Below, in pieces: positions 35,500 through 43,526 of a stretch of DNA of 64,000 nt. Where the stretch lies: contig NZ_CP038440.1 of assembly GCF_004683885.1 (NCBI RefSeq), positions 1-64,000 on the forward strand. Reading direction: 5' to 3'. Numbering within the stretch: position 1 is the first letter of the stretch; the number at the start of each line of letters is the position of its first letter. The notes beneath the pieces were generated by a model. That model worked only from the letters and a program-made list of their open reading frames with translations, did no database searches and had not been told where the DNA came from. Source of the DNA: Brevundimonas sp. MF30-B. GTDB taxonomy: Bacteria > Pseudomonadota > Alphaproteobacteria > Caulobacterales > Caulobacteraceae. A program made the translations under genes and the position numbers.

Positions 35500-35793
35500 A
35501 TGGCTATGAGCAGATTATCACTACTGAAACTATCACTTCTGCTTTTACCCGCATCATTATTACTTATGTTGCCATCATGCGATCAGGATGGCATGTCGAC
35601 GGATGATCCTGTGTGGACCCTGTACAGTTCAAATGAGCACGATCAACGTGTGCACGTTGCGACATTCGATGTCATCGATATGAACGGATCAAAACACAGC
35701 AATGAGGCACGCTGCAAAGATGCGGCTTTTATTCACAGCTCATATGCTAAGTCTAAGTATTGGTGTGAAATAGGTCGTTATCGTCGGGGGTAA
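35500..35793 (+). CDS. Small lipoprotein, candidate immunity or accessory protein of the RHS tip
   Basis: A 97-aa protein with a lipoprotein signal: a hydrophobic stretch SLLLLPASLLLMLPSC with the lipobox cysteine at C27 and Asp at +2, a residue that in enterobacteria keeps lipoproteins at the inner membrane. The mature part has two more Cys residues (RCKDAAF, YWCEIGRY). It begins three bases after the RHS stop; ATG 35506 is an alternative. Low GC matches the RHS tip. Immunity genes usually follow RHS tips directly, which is the only hint of function. Confidence 0.65.
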   Translation: MAMSRLSLLKLSLLLLPASLLLMLPSCDQDGMSTDDPVWTLYSSNEHDQRVHVATFDVIDMNGSKHSNEARCKDAAFIHSSYAKSKYWCEIGRYRRG

Positions 35794-35925
35794 CGGCAGA
35801 CGACGAAAGGATGTCGTTAAAGAGCAGCGCCGTCCGCCCGCTTCAACCCCGCTTCGCGCCCTACGGGCTGCGGCTGGCGCCGCAGGCGTTGACCCGGTCG
35901 GCCGCCGCCGCTGAGGGCTTGGCGT

Positions 35926-35960
35926 GGATCGATGGATCGATCCGCTTTGCGAGAAAGCGG
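35926..35960. repeat. Adjacent dyads upstream of the recombinase
   Basis: GGATCGATGGATCGATCC (35926-35943) is a near-palindrome of repeated GATC units. It abuts CCGCTTTGCGAGAAAGCGG (35942-35960), a hairpin with a perfect 7-bp stem and 5-nt loop. They lie in the gap between the RHS-associated lipoprotein and the recombinase leader gene and might serve as a terminator or a recombinase/regulator site. Confidence 0.45.
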
Positions 35961-36028
35961 CGACCGGAGATTTGCGAGGGAAGGGTTACGGGTATGCCCG
36001 CAGTTTCAGAGCGATCAGCTTGGCGGCT

Positions 36029-36223
36029 ATGTACGTCCAGCCGTCATCAGAGCCGGAGGCGCGTCGGCGCCGGACTCCGCAAGCCCGGCCAGTTGGCGTA
36101 CAATCGGCCGTCCGCGTCACAGACACCTGGCCTGATGATCTTCCGATCACGCCGGCCGAGCTTCTGGCGGTGGAGGCGTGGTTTGGCGAGGTGCTCGACG
36201 AGATTCTGGGTCCGCGCCTCTGA
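36029..36223 (+). CDS. Short protein encoded upstream of the recombinase
   Basis: A 64-aa protein whose C-terminal half (WPDDLPITPAELLAVEAWFG then EVLDEILG) resembles short acidic helical proteins commonly encoded just before large serine recombinases. The start ATG 36029 is a choice; the frame opens further upstream. It ends 12 bases before the recombinase GTG, with AAAGGAG between them. Its role is unknown; a recombination directionality factor is possible but not supported by a motif. Confidence 0.5.
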   Translation: MYVQPSSEPEARRRRTPQARPVGVQSAVRVTDTWPDDLPITPAELLAVEAWFGEVLDEILGPRL

Positions 36224-36235
36224 AAGGAGCCGGAC

Positions 36236-37903
36236 GTGAGCGGTACGATCATTACCCCAGGCGTTCAGACCCGAGCGGCCTTGTACCTTCGCGTCTCGAC
36301 CGGTCGGCAGGCCGTCAACGACCTTTCCATTCCCGACCAGCGCCGCCAGCTTGAAGCCTACTGCGAGACCAAGGGGTGGGAAGCTACGGCCGAGTACGTC
36401 GAGCCGGGCAACACCGCCACCGACGACCGGCGCCCGTCCTTCCAGTCGATGATCGAGGCGGCGCTGACCAAGCCGCCCTCCTTCGACGTGATCGTGGTGC
36501 ACAGCTTTTCCCGCTTCTTCCGGGATCAGTTCCAGTTCGAGTTCTACGTTCGGAAGCTGGCGAAGAACGGCGTCCGCCTCGTCTCAATCACGCAGGAGCT
36601 GGGCGACGACCCTATGAGCGTGATGATGCGTCAGATCATGACGCTCTTCGACGAGTACCAATCCCGCGAGAACGCCAAGCACACCCTGCGAGCCATGAAG
36701 GAAAACGCGCGCCAGGGCTTCTGGAACGGCGCCCGGCCGCCCATCGGCTACCGCATCGTCGCGGCCGAGCAGCGGGGAGCCAAGATCAAGAAGACGCTGG
36801 AGATCGACCCGCTCCAAGCCGAGACCGTTCGCACCATCTATCGTTGGGCGCTGACCGGCGACGGCGCGCAAGGACCGATGGGGCTGAAGACCATCGCCAC
36901 GCGGCTGAACGAGCGGAATATCCGGACCCGAGACGGCGGGCGGTGGGGGATCGGCACGGTGCATCAGGTGCTGACCCGCTCGACGTACATGGGCGAGCAT
37001 CGATTCAACACGCGAGACCACAAGACCAAGACGCCGAAGCCTGAGTCCGAGCACGCGATCATGGCCGTGCCGCCCATCGTGTCGAAGGCGGACTATGAGG
37101 CTGTTCGGGCGCGCTTAAAGTCGCGAAACCCCAAGTGGACCCCGCCGCGTGTCTCGACCGGACCGAACCTGCTGACGGGCATCTGCTTCTGTGGCGTCTG
37201 CGGCGGCGCGATGACGCTCAGAACCGGCAGGGGGAGCGCTGGCGGCCAGTATCGCTACTACGCCTGTTCGACCAAATCTCGCATGGGCGAGACCGGCTGC
37301 ACCGGCCTAGCCGTCCCCATGCATAAGCTCGACGACGCGATCATCGACCATCTCGAAACCCGATTGCTCCACCCGGACCGCCTCGCGGCCCTGATGGAGC
37401 AGCTTCTGGATCGTCGGGAGGAATGGGCCGGCCAGAGACGCGGTCACATCGCCGAGATGCGCAAGCGCGCCACCGAGGCCGAGGCCAAGCTGAACCGGCT
37501 TTATGAAGCCATCGAGAACGGTCTGCTGGCGCCGGACGACGCTTCGCTGAAAGATCGGGTCGCCGAACTTTCCGGCACCCGCGATCAGGCCAGGGCGGAC
37601 GCCGAGCGGATCAGTGCGTCAGTCGAGCGGTTGGCGCCGACGATCACGCCCGACGCCTTGGCGCGGTTTGCTACCGCTGCCCGGCGCAAGTTGCGGGACA
37701 GCACCAGCGGCTATCGGCGAGACCATCTGCGCGCCCTGACCCAGCGAGTGGAGGTCATCAGCAAGACCGAAGCGCGCATCATCGGCTCGCGAACCGAGCT
37801 TCTGCGCGCCTTGGCGTCCAGCGATGGTGGGAATTACGCCGCCTCAGGCGGAGTTCTCAGTTTTGAACGGAAGTGGCGCACCCGAAGAGATTCGAACTCC
37901 TGA
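36236..37903 (+). CDS. Large serine recombinase
   Basis: A 555-aa site-specific integrase. The resolvase catalytic domain starts RAALYLRVSTGRQAVNDLS with the nucleophile Ser21; a recombinase domain (PPIGYRIVAAEQ), a zinc ribbon (CFCGVCGGAMTLR and a later Cys) and a coiled-coil C-terminal region follow. The start is GTG 36236 after a good ribosome site. The last ten residues (KWRTRRDSNS) are encoded by the antisense of the tRNA-Arg 3' end, so the gene reads 30 bases into the tRNA gene. This places the integration junction there. Confidence 0.93.
   Translation: MSGTIITPGVQTRAALYLRVSTGRQAVNDLSIPDQRRQLEAYCETKGWEATAEYVEPGNTATDDRRPSFQSMIEAALTKPPSFDVIVVHSFSRFFRDQFQFEFYVRKLAKNGVRLVSITQELGDDPMSVMMRQIMTLFDEYQSRENAKHTLRAMKENARQGFWNGARPPIGYRIVAAEQRGAKIKKTLEIDPLQAETVRTIYRWALTGDGAQGPMGLKTIATRLNERNIRTRDGGRWGIGTVHQVLTRSTYMGEHRFNTRDHKTKTPKPESEHAIMAVPPIVSKADYEAVRARLKSRNPKWTPPRVSTGPNLLTGICFCGVCGGAMTLRTGRGSAGGQYRYYACSTKSRMGETGCTGLAVPMHKLDDAIIDHLETRLLHPDRLAALMEQLLDRREEWAGQRRGHIAEMRKRATEAEAKLNRLYEAIENGLLAPDDASLKDRVAELSGTRDQARADAERISASVERLAPTITPDALARFATAARRKLRDSTSGYRRDHLRALTQRVEVISKTEARIIGSRTELLRALASSDGGNYAASGGVLSFERKWRTRRDSNS
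37874..37903. other. Candidate right attachment site of the island
   Basis: The 3' end of tRNA-Arg, including its encoded CCA, overlaps the end of the recombinase reading frame. Islands that integrate into tRNA genes keep the tRNA intact by carrying a copy of its 3' end. The partner site at the other end of the island was not found by eye. Confidence 0.5.
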
Positions 37904-37950
37904 CCCCCAGATTCGTAGTCTGGTGCTCTATCCAGCTGAGCTACGGGTGC
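37874..37950 (-). tRNA. tRNA-Arg (anticodon ACG)
   Basis: Reading the minus strand from 37950, the acceptor GCACCCG pairs with CGGGTGC at 37884-37878. The D-arm AGCTCAGCTGGATAGAGC, the anticodon stem-loop CCAGA-CTACGAA-TCTGG with anticodon ACG, a variable loop, and the T-arm around GGTTCGAATC-type sequence (GAGTTCGAATCTC) follow. The CCA is encoded. The gene is 77 nt and looks functional. It borders the accessory island. Confidence 0.95.
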
Positions 37951-38115
37951 GTGTCGCCGTTGGCGAGGGCGGGTAACTAGCCGCTGATGCGGGGGGATGC
38001 AAGCGCTCCGGGGCGGAAAAGGCGCCTGTGCGGCGGCCACGTTGATTTGGCGGCGATTCGCTCCCACATCTCGGCCAGACATGAGGCGCGCGCGTGCGCC
38101 GTTCAGGAGAGTTCC

Positions 38116-38451
38116 ATGGCTACGCTCAAGGTCACCGACGACAGCTTCGACACCGACGTGCTGAAGGCGTCCACCCCCGTGCTGGTGGACTTCTGGGCCG
38201 AGTGGTGCGGGCCCTGCAAGCAGATCGGCCCCGCCCTGGAGCAGATCTCGGACGAGCTGGCCGGCCAGGTGACCATCGCCAAGGTCAACATCGACGACAG
38301 CCCCATGATCCCGTCTAAGCTGGGCGTGAAGGGCATTCCGACCCTGATGCTGTTCAAGGACGGTCAGATGGCCTCGATGAAGGTCGGCGCCATGCCAAAG
38401 GGCAAGATCGTGGAATGGCTGGCCGAGGCCGGGGTGAAAGCCGAGGGCTGA
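38116..38451 (+). CDS. trxA: Thioredoxin
   Basis: A 111-aa cytoplasmic thiol-disulfide oxidoreductase. The N-terminus [19 protein letters not shown], the active site [12 protein letters not shown] and the cis-proline segment [12 protein letters not shown] are standard. ATG 38116 is preceded by AGGAGAG at good spacing. It is the first core gene to the right of tRNA-Arg and so marks the return to the host backbone. Confidence 0.96.
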   Translation: MATLKVTDDSFDTDVLKASTPVLVDFWAEWCGPCKQIGPALEQISDELAGQVTIAKVNIDDSPMIPSKLGVKGIPTLMLFKDGQMASMKVGAMPKGKIVEWLAEAGVKAEG

Positions 38452-38501
38452 CCCTCTCGCCGGGGCGGGCCGTTTGCCGGATACGGCGCGCCCGCCGCCG
38501 T

Positions 38502-38509
38502 GCTAGGTC
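38502..38509 (+). promoter_or_regulatory. -10 element before the 61-aa gene
   Basis: GCTAGGTC matches the GCTANAWC form in six or seven positions and ends six bases before the ATG at 38516, the same spacing as for dxs. This suggests a leaderless transcript. No convincing -35 element is visible. Confidence 0.3.
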
Positions 38510-38515
38510 TCGCGC

Positions 38516-38701
38516 ATGACCGAAGACCCGCGCGAACCCATCGACGACGATAAGACGGACGAGACGCCCGTCCAGCGGGCGCTGCGGCTGAAGAAGGCCG
38601 CCATCGACGCCCGGCCCAAACCTCCGCGAGGGGGCGGCTTTCAGCGCGAGCAGTCGGCGCGGATCGCCGCCGGCAAGTCCAAGCCCTGGATGAGCCGCTA
38701 G
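38516..38701 (+). CDS. Small hydrophilic protein, conserved hypothetical
   Basis: A 61-aa highly charged protein. The acidic N-terminus (PREPIDDDKTDETPVQRALR) gives way to LKKAAIDARPKPPRGGGFQR and a basic tail ending SKPWMSR. Proteins of this form are common as short conserved hypotheticals in alphaproteobacteria; I know no function. It lies between trxA and the convergent folC gene, with a GCTA-type -10 element just before it. Confidence 0.7.
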   Translation: MTEDPREPIDDDKTDETPVQRALRLKKAAIDARPKPPRGGGFQREQSARIAAGKSKPWMSR

Positions 38702-38705
38702 GGCT

Positions 38706-39980
38706 TCAGTCCGGCCAGGTGTCGCGGCTGGCCCCCAGGACCTCGCCAGCCAGGTACAGAGACCCGCAGATCACCACCCGTCCCGCCCCGAGTCGAAGGG
38801 CGGTGCGCAGCGCCTCCTCGACCGAGACGGAAGCGCTGGCCGCCAGGCCGTGGCCGCGCGCGACCGCCGCCAGGGCCGCCGGCTCGGCGCAGGCGCCGTC
38901 AAAACCGACGGTGAAGACCGTGGCGTCGGACGCTTTCAGGGCCTCGAAGAAACCGCCCGCGTCCTTGTTGGCCAGAATGCCGACGATCAGGGCGGTGGGA
39001 CGCGGGGCGCGCGCTTGGCGCTCCGCCAGCGTCCGCGCCAGGGCCTGGGCGGCGTGCGGATTGTGCCCCCCATCCAGCCACAGCTCGGCGTCCGCCGCCT
39101 TCGCCGCCTCGCCATAGGGGCCGGCGGATAGCCGCTGCATGCGCGCCGGCCAGCGCACGGCGTTCAGGCCTGCCGCGATCGCGGTCTCGGGCAGGTCCAG
39201 CTCCAAGGCCGCGGCCACGGCCAGGCCGGCGTTGTCCATCTGATGCGCGCCCGCCAGCGCCGGCGCGGGCAGGTCCAGAAAACGCTCCTGATCCTGGAAA
39301 ACCAGCCCGCCCCGCTCGCCCCAGGCGTCGAAATCCACGCCCATCACGGTCAGCGGAGAGCCGACGGCCGCAGCCGCGCCCTCGATGGCCGCCATGGCGA
39401 CCTCGGCCTGTCGCGCCACCACGCCCCGCGCGCCGGCCTTGAGGATGCCCGCCTTCTCGCGCGCGATGCCGGCCAGGTCCGTGCCCAGAAATTCGGCGTG
39501 GTCCAGATCGACCGGCGTGATGAGACTCAGCAGCGGCCGCGCGATGACGTTTGTGGCGTCCAGCACGCCGCCCAGCCCGACCTCGACGATGGCCAGGTCT
39601 GCCGGCGTCTCGCTCATGGCCAGAAAGGCGGCGGCCGTCGTGCTTTCGAACACCGTGGCCTCGACGCCTGTCGCTTCCACGCGGTCCAGGGCGGCGTTCA
39701 GGGCCGCGTCGTCGATCAGCCGCCCCGCCAGGCGGATGCGCTCGTTGAACCGCACCAGATGCGGCGAGGTGTAGACATGGACGCGCAGGCCCGCCGCTTC
39801 CGCCATGGCGCGCAGCAGGGCGACGGTCGAGCCCTTGCCGTTGGTGCCGGCCACGTGGACCACCGGCCCCAGCCGATCCTGCGGATCGCCCAGCGCCGCG
39901 CACAGGGCCTGCATACGCTCCAGCGACAGATCGATCTTCTGCGGATGCCGCGCCAGCAGACGGGCGGAGATCGGGTCCAC
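38706..39980 (-). CDS. folC: Bifunctional folylpolyglutamate/dihydrofolate synthase
   Basis: Adds glutamate to dihydropteroate and to folates. It has 424 aa, normal for the family. The ATP loop HVAGTNGKGSTVALLRAMAE, the Mur-ligase-like TSPHLVRFNERIRL and the C-terminal WLDGGHNPHAAQAL are present. The start is GTG 39980, five bases past the accD stop; the frame is open upstream within accD but that part is not FolC-like. It is the last gene of the trpFBA-accD-folC operon and converges with the 61-aa gene. Confidence 0.94.
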   Translation of the reverse strand: MDPISARLLARHPQKIDLSLERMQALCAALGDPQDRLGPVVHVAGTNGKGSTVALLRAMAEAAGLRVHVYTSPHLVRFNERIRLAGRLIDDAALNAALDRVEATGVEATVFESTTAAAFLAMSETPADLAIVEVGLGGVLDATNVIARPLLSLITPVDLDHAEFLGTDLAGIAREKAGILKAGARGVVARQAEVAMAAIEGAAAAVGSPLTVMGVDFDAWGERGGLVFQDQERFLDLPAPALAGAHQMDNAGLAVAAALELDLPETAIAAGLNAVRWPARMQRLSAGPYGEAAKAADAELWLDGGHNPHAAQALARTLAERQARAPRPTALIVGILANKDAGGFFEALKASDATVFTVGFDGACAEPAALAAVARGHGLAASASVSVEEALRTALRLGAGRVVICGSLYLAGEVLGASRDTWPD

Positions 39981-39985
39981 GGCCG

Positions 39986-40891
39986 TCAGGCGGCCCGGCG
40001 CTTGCCGCCCATCAGCATGGACAGGATCAAGCCGAGCGTGCGCGGCAGGTCGTGGCGGGTGACCACGCGGTCGACCATGCCCTTTTCCTGCAGATACTCG
40101 GCGCGCTGGAAGCCCGGCGGCAGCTTCTCGCGGATGGTGGTCTCGATCACGCGTGGGCCGGCGAAGCCGATCAGGGCGCCCGGCTCGGCCAGGTGCACGT
40201 CGCCCAGCATGGCGTAGGATGCGGTCACGCCGCCGGTGGTCGGGTCGGTCAACACCACGACATAGGGCAGGCCCGCCTGTTTGACCTCCTGCACCGCCAG
40301 GGTGGTGCGCGCCATCTGCATCAGGCTGAGCGCGCCTTCCTGCATGCGCGCGCCGCCGGCGGCGGTGAAGCACACCAGCGGAACGCCCCGCTTCACGGCC
40401 TCGCGCGCGGCGGCCACGAAAGCCTCGCCCGCCGCCATGCCCAGCGATCCGCCCATGAAGGTGAAGTCCTGGACGATGACCACGGCGGCCTCGCCGTCGA
40501 CGTCGCCGAAGCCGATGGCCATGGTGTCCTTGCGGCCGGCGGCCTTGCGCGCCGCCGTCAGGCGATCCTTGTACGGCTTGCCGTCCGAAAATTTGAGCGG
40601 ATCCTCGGGCACGTCCGGCGTCGGGATCGATTCATAGCGCCCGTCGTCGAAGGTGAAGCGCAGGCGCGCCTCGGCGTTGATGCGCATGTGACGCCCGCCC
40701 GGCGTGACCCACAGGGCCGCCTCCAGGTCCGAGCGATAGATCATCTCGCCCGTGTCGGGGTCCTTGACCCACAGATTGTCGGGTGTGTCGCGGCGGCTGA
40801 CGATCTTGCGCACGCCGGGCGCGAAGCGGCTGAGCCAGCCTCCGCGCTTCTCGGGCTGTGGCTTGTCGGCGGGTTTGTTCTTGTCGACCAT
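39986..40891 (-). CDS. accD: Acetyl-CoA carboxylase carboxyltransferase beta subunit
   Basis: Beta half of the carboxyltransferase that makes malonyl-CoA for fatty acid synthesis, working with AccA. It has 301 aa from ATG 40891 (MVDKNKPADKP). The carboxyltransferase core includes VIVQDFTFMGGSLGMAAGEA, FTAAGGARMQEGALSLMQMA and the late DPTTGGVTASYAMLGD. The N-terminal zinc ribbon of E. coli AccD is not intact: the segment NLWVKDPDTGEMIYRSDL has no cysteines. It sits between trpA and folC, the usual alphaproteobacterial order. Confidence 0.94.
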   Translation of the reverse strand: MVDKNKPADKPQPEKRGGWLSRFAPGVRKIVSRRDTPDNLWVKDPDTGEMIYRSDLEAALWVTPGGRHMRINAEARLRFTFDDGRYESIPTPDVPEDPLKFSDGKPYKDRLTAARKAAGRKDTMAIGFGDVDGEAAVVIVQDFTFMGGSLGMAAGEAFVAAAREAVKRGVPLVCFTAAGGARMQEGALSLMQMARTTLAVQEVKQAGLPYVVVLTDPTTGGVTASYAMLGDVHLAEPGALIGFAGPRVIETTIREKLPPGFQRAEYLQEKGMVDRVVTRHDLPRTLGLILSMLMGGKRRAA

Positions 40892-41014
40892 GGGCGCCGC
40901 TTTAGACCATTTTCGTTTCGGTCGAAATCGACCGAACCCAGAACAATGGTCCAAAATCAATCTGAAGCGAATATCTGGGTTCTGTGGGACAGGTCCGACA
41001 GAACCGATTTCGCT

Positions 41015-41845
41015 TTAGACGGTTTCCGTCGCGCGCGCATCCCTGACCGCATCGGCCAGGCGACGGACTTGGGCCAGAACGCGCGGCGCGGCGGGTTCGC
41101 CGGCCTCGAGGGCTGAGGCGACCTCATCCACGAACAGGGAACCCACGACCACCGCATCGGCGACCCGCGCGATCTCGGCGGCGCGCTCGGGCGTTCTGAC
41201 GCCGAAACCGACGGCGACCGGCAGGCCCGAGGCGGTGCGCACCCGCTCCACGGCCGGCGCGACCGAGGCGGCCTGCGCCTCCTTCACGCCGGTCACCCCG
41301 GCGACTGACACATAGTAGACGAAGCCCGAGGTGCGCTCGGCCACGACCTTCAGCCGCGCATCGTCCGTCGTCGGCGTGGCCAGGCGGATCAGCGACAGAT
41401 GGCTGGCGTCCAGCGCGTCGCTCAGCGGCGCGGCCTCCTCGGGCGGGCAATCCACGACGATCAGGCCGTCGACCCCGGCCTGGGCCGCATCGCGCGCAAA
41501 GGCGTCATAGCCATAGCTCTCGATGGGATTGAGGTAGCCCATCAGGATCAGGGGCGTCTCGTCGTCGCCGCGCCGGAAGGCGGCGACCAGCTCGAGCGTC
41601 GAGGCCAGGGTCATGCCGGCCTTGAGGCCGCGCAGCGCCGCGCGCTGGATCGGCGGTCCCTCGGCCATGGGGTCGGAGAAGGCGAGGCCCAGCTCGATCA
41701 GGTCGGCCCCGGCCGCCGGCAGGCCGCGCAGGATCTCCAGCGCCTCCGCCCGGCTGGGATCGCCGGTCATGACATAGGGAATGAAGCCCGCCCGGCCCTC
41801 GGCCTTCAGCCGGGCGAAACGGGCGTCGATGCGCGCGGTCGTCAT
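41015..41845 (-). CDS. trpA: Tryptophan synthase alpha chain
   Basis: Cleaves indole-3-glycerol phosphate to indole for the beta chain. It has 276 aa. The N-terminal RFARLKAEGRAGFIPYVMTGDP, the active-site ADLIELGLAFSDPMAEGPPIQ and the phosphate loop PVAVGFGVRTPE are typical. Its ATG overlaps the stop of the small secreted-protein gene by four bases. That gene separates it from trpB, an arrangement unlike the usual direct trpB-trpA linkage. Confidence 0.95.
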   Translation of the reverse strand: MTTARIDARFARLKAEGRAGFIPYVMTGDPSRAEALEILRGLPAAGADLIELGLAFSDPMAEGPPIQRAALRGLKAGMTLASTLELVAAFRRGDDETPLILMGYLNPIESYGYDAFARDAAQAGVDGLIVVDCPPEEAAPLSDALDASHLSLIRLATPTTDDARLKVVAERTSGFVYYVSVAGVTGVKEAQAASVAPAVERVRTASGLPVAVGFGVRTPERAAEIARVADAVVVGSLFVDEVASALEAGEPAAPRVLAQVRRLADAVRDARATETV

Positions 41846-42264
41846 TGGGCGGGCGCAGGCTCCGCAGCGGCCGGCTGGGCGGCGCAGACATCGCCAGGCA
41901 CGGTCGCGAAACCCAGATAGCCCGGCGCTTCGGGCGTAGCGGGTTGGGCGGTGTCGTAGAAGGCCACCATCTGGAGACCGTCGCAGCCGCCGCCCTCGCG
42001 GCGCTTGACCAGGATGACGCGGTTGTCGTCTCCGTCGGCAGGCAGCCAGCCCTGAGCCTCGAAATGACGGATGTATTCGTCAGCCAGTGTTCCGACCACC
42101 GCGATCGGCGCGGTCACGCAGAAGGCGCGGCCGGCCAGATTGTGCAGATTGCCGCAGTCCGGCGAGGCCTGGGCCACCCCCAGGATCGGCGTGTCGGTGG
42201 CGGGCGCGCCCTGGGCCTGAGCGGCGACGGTCAGGGCGGCGGCGAAGACGGTGGTCAAAATCAT
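41842..42264 (-). CDS. Small secreted protein between trpB and trpA
   Basis: A 140-aa protein with a short signal peptide (MILTTVFAAALTVAAQAQG). The mature part has four Cys residues, suggesting two disulfides, and segments such as CGNLHNLAGRAFCVTAP and GWLPADGDDNRVILVKRREG; the C-terminus is Ala/Pro-rich. I do not recognise the family. It starts 15 bases after trpB and overlaps trpA by four bases, so it is transcribed with the tryptophan genes, but nothing suggests a role in tryptophan synthesis. Confidence 0.75.
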   Translation of the reverse strand: MILTTVFAAALTVAAQAQGAPATDTPILGVAQASPDCGNLHNLAGRAFCVTAPIAVVGTLADEYIRHFEAQGWLPADGDDNRVILVKRREGGGCDGLQMVAFYDTAQPATPEAPGYLGFATVPGDVCAAQPAAAEPAPAQ

Positions 42265-42279
42265 GGATGCGGTTCGAGC

Positions 42280-43503
42280 CTAGAGCTCGACTCCCAGATG
42301 CTTGGCTACGGTGAAGATATCCTTGTCGCCCCGGCCCGACAGGACCAGCACGACGTCGCCGCCCTCGCCCACGTCGCGGGCGACTTCGCCGATGCGGGCC
42401 AGGGCGTGGGCGGGTTCGAGAGCGGGAATGATCCCCTCCAGCTGCGACATCTGCTGGAAGGCGGCCAGGGCTTCGTCGTCGGTGGCCGAAAGATATTCGC
42501 CGCGGCCCAGGTCGTTCAGCCAGGCGTGCTCGGGGCCGATCCCGGGATAGTCCAGGCCGGCGGAGATCGAGTGGCCCTCAAGGATCTGGCCGTCCGCGTC
42601 CTGCAGCAGATAGGTGCGGTTGCCGTGCAGCACGCCGGGACGGCCGCCCTTCAGGCTGGCGGCGTGGTCGGGGGTGTCCAGGCCGTGGCCCGCCGCCTCG
42701 ACCCCGATCAGGCGAACGTCCGTGTCGTCGACGAAGGGGTGGAAGGCGCCGATGGCGTTCGAGCCGCCGCCGATGCAGGCCACCACCGCCTCGGGCAGTT
42801 TGCCCATCCGCTCCAGCGACTGCTGCTTGATCTCGCGCCCGATCACCGACTGGAAGTCGCGAACCATGGCCGGATAGGGCGCCGGGCCGGCCGCCGTGCC
42901 GATGATGTAATAGGTGTCCTCGACGTTGGTCACCCAGTCGCGCATGGCCTCGTTCATGGCGTCCTTGAGCGTCGCCGCCCCCGCCGTCACGGCCGCGACC
43001 TCTGCGCCCATCAGTTTCATGCGGAAGACGTTGGGCTGCTGCCGCTCCACGTCGACCGCGCCCATGTAGACCACGCAAGGCAAGCCGAAGCGCGCGCAGA
43101 CGGTGGCCGAGGCAACGCCGTGCTGGCCGGCCCCGGTCTCGGCGATGATGCGGGTCTTGCCCATGCGTCGGGCCAGCAGGATCTGGCCCATGCAGTTGTT
43201 GATCTTGTGCGCGCCCGTGTGGTTCAGGTCCTCGCGCTTCAGCCAGATGCGCGCGCCGCCGTGATGCTCGGTCAGGCGCTCGGCCAGATACAGGGGGCTG
43301 GCGCGGCCGACATAGTGCTCCAGGAAGCCGTCCAGCTCAGCCTGGAAGCTCGGATCGGCCTTGGCCTCGGCATAGGCCGCGTCCAGCTCGTGGATCAGCG
43401 GCATCAGGGTTTCGGGCACGAAGCGGCCGCCATAGGGGCCGAAACGGCCCTGGGCGTCGGGCCAGGCGTAGGCGTTGGGCAGGATGGCGTTCACGGGCGT
43501 CAA
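42280..43503 (-). CDS. trpB: Tryptophan synthase beta chain
   Basis: PLP enzyme that condenses indole with serine to tryptophan. It has about 407 aa. The N-terminal [18 protein letters not shown], the PLP-lysine region [33 protein letters not shown] and the phosphate-binding [13 protein letters not shown] are diagnostic of the canonical TrpB1. The frame opens at TTG 43503; GTG 43494 is an equally possible start. trpF precedes it by 23 bases. Confidence 0.96.
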   Translation of the reverse strand: MTPVNAILPNAYAWPDAQGRFGPYGGRFVPETLMPLIHELDAAYAEAKADPSFQAELDGFLEHYVGRASPLYLAERLTEHHGGARIWLKREDLNHTGAHKINNCMGQILLARRMGKTRIIAETGAGQHGVASATVCARFGLPCVVYMGAVDVERQQPNVFRMKLMGAEVAAVTAGAATLKDAMNEAMRDWVTNVEDTYYIIGTAAGPAPYPAMVRDFQSVIGREIKQQSLERMGKLPEAVVACIGGGSNAIGAFHPFVDDTDVRLIGVEAAGHGLDTPDHAASLKGGRPGVLHGNRTYLLQDADGQILEGHSISAGLDYPGIGPEHAWLNDLGRGEYLSATDDEALAAFQQMSQLEGIIPALEPAHALARIGEVARDVGEGGDVVLVLSGRGDKDIFTVAKHLGVEL

Positions 43504-43526
43504 TCTTTCGCGGGAAGGCGACGAAA

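Larger units (their letters stand above)
21124..37903. mobile_element. tRNA-Arg-associated genomic island carrying defence genes (left end unresolved)
   Basis: The segment starts after a core permease gene and ends inside the tRNA-Arg 3' end. It contains a large serine recombinase at its right edge and genes typical of accessory DNA: a SIR2-like DUF4917 protein, a Panacea antitoxin, helicase-DarT-ARH, a type II restriction-modification pair, a HEPN protein and RHS. Its GC is lower than the flanks, especially 21100-29600, and TTG/GTG starts are frequent. It may be composite: the RHS part is closer to host composition. The left boundary is a guess. Confidence 0.6.

Noticed and set aside
35811..36239. 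Longer plus-strand frame upstream of the recombinase
   Set aside because: Overlaps the better-supported 36029-36223 gene in another frame and has low-complexity Arg/Ser-rich sequence.
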